The notes beneath the pieces are model-generated. The model made no database searches. It worked only from the letters and a program-made list of their open reading frames with translations, and was not told the origin of the DNA. From contig JABINZ010000287.1 in the NCBI GenBank assembly GCA_018698135.1, forward strand, positions 1 to 42,964: a DNA stretch of 42,964 nucleotides, given 5' to 3'. The stretch comes from Bacteroidota bacterium (GTDB lineage: Bacteria; Bacteroidota; Bacteroidia; CAILMK01; JAAYUY01). Of the stretch, positions 42,827-42,964 are shown piece by piece (position 1 is the stretch's first letter; each line of letters begins with the position of its first letter). A program made the position numbers and the translations under genes.

Positions 42827-42964
42827 AGGGTGTAAATTAAACTCTGTCCAAAATCGTAAATTTGATTATGGATCAGAACTATTTAGACAATTTAGAAGAA
42901 AAAGCGCTAGAACAGTTTAAGAGTGGGAAGTCGCTTTTTGGAAAAGATGGAGCGTTTGCTCCAT
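42827..42964 (+). mobile_element. Left end of an IS256-family insertion sequence
   Basis: Starts near AGGGTGTAAATTAAACTCTG, which fits the terminal inverted repeats of IS256-type elements that begin with GGGTGTAAATTAA-like sequence. The transposase gene begins 41 bases further in. The right end lies outside the window. Confidence 0.65.
42868..42964 (+). CDS. IS256-family transposase, 3' part outside window
   Basis: Only 32 codons are visible. The end, LEQFKSGKSLFGKDGAFAP, matches the N-terminus of Bacteroidota IS256/Mutator-type (DDE) transposases, where a K(S/T)GKSLxGKDGAFAP block is conserved. The catalytic residues lie beyond the window. It starts at an ATG 41 bases after the presumed left terminal repeat. 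Confidence 0.8.
   Translation, partial: MDQNYLDNLEEKALEQFKSGKSLFGKDGAFAP

Overview
The window is chromosomal DNA of a Bacteroidota (Bacteroidetes) bacterium. The evidence is the AT-rich sequence, the phylum-type promoters (TAnnTTTG -7 boxes 7-22 nt before many starts), a subtilase with a type IX secretion (T9SS) C-terminal sorting domain, many lipoproteins, and phylum-typical families (LVIVD-repeat protein, DUF6340-like, DUF5683-like, the GYDIA-type GHMP kinase, and the parA-parB-DUF5683-dapB-lepB operon). A complete-looking mevalonate route argues against the classical MEP-using gut Bacteroides, but I cannot place it to order. No rRNA, tRNA, CRISPR array or prophage was seen.

Layout. 0-1.8 kb: end of a GT51 transglycosylase with a long N-terminal part. 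1.9-7.4 kb, minus strand: OsmC, FlK-like thioesterase, lipoprotein hydrolase and DUF6340-like lipoprotein, then pfkA and a T9SS-exported subtilase. 7.6-11.5 kb: barrel-like protein, LVIVD lipoprotein, radical SAM protein, NAD(P)-binding protein. 11.6-17.9 kb: mevalonate locus, in two plus-strand blocks (HMG-CoA reductase + GYDIA kinase; mevalonate diphosphate decarboxylase + mevalonate kinase + metallo-beta-lactamase-fold protein). Two tandem receiver-only response regulators sit between the blocks on the minus strand. 18.2-19.4 kb: PerR-like regulator and 2-Cys peroxiredoxin, ending in a clear terminator. 19.5-26 kb: YY-repeat secreted protein, ammonia-lyase, PspC/LiaF-like membrane proteins, Gfo/Idh/MocA oxidoreductase, pyrophosphatase, PrsW-like protease. 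26.1-30.6 kb: parA-parB-DUF5683-dapB-lepB. 30.6-37.3 kb: tRNA maturation enzymes (Sua5/TsaC, CCA-adding enzyme, MiaA) with YidC, a YIP1-like protein and a pRiA4b ORF3-like protein. 37.4 kb to the end: nitroreductase, full-length RapA, an exported hypothetical protein and the left end of an IS256-type element, with dispersed imperfect repeats around rapA.

How the genes fit together. The mevalonate genes would make isopentenyl diphosphate from HMG-CoA. The step from phosphomevalonate has no classical kinase here, and the GYDIA kinase is the natural candidate. MiaA consumes the DMAPP that such a pathway yields. PerR plus peroxiredoxin form a peroxide-response unit. The points most worth checking are the GYDIA kinase, which has no AUG/GUG/UUG start upstream of its conserved N-terminal motif and abuts the HMG-CoA reductase stop at an A-run; the PerR-like protein that keeps all five sensing ligands but has lost the structural zinc cysteines; the 23-residue YY-repeat protein; and the rapA region bounded by direct repeats.
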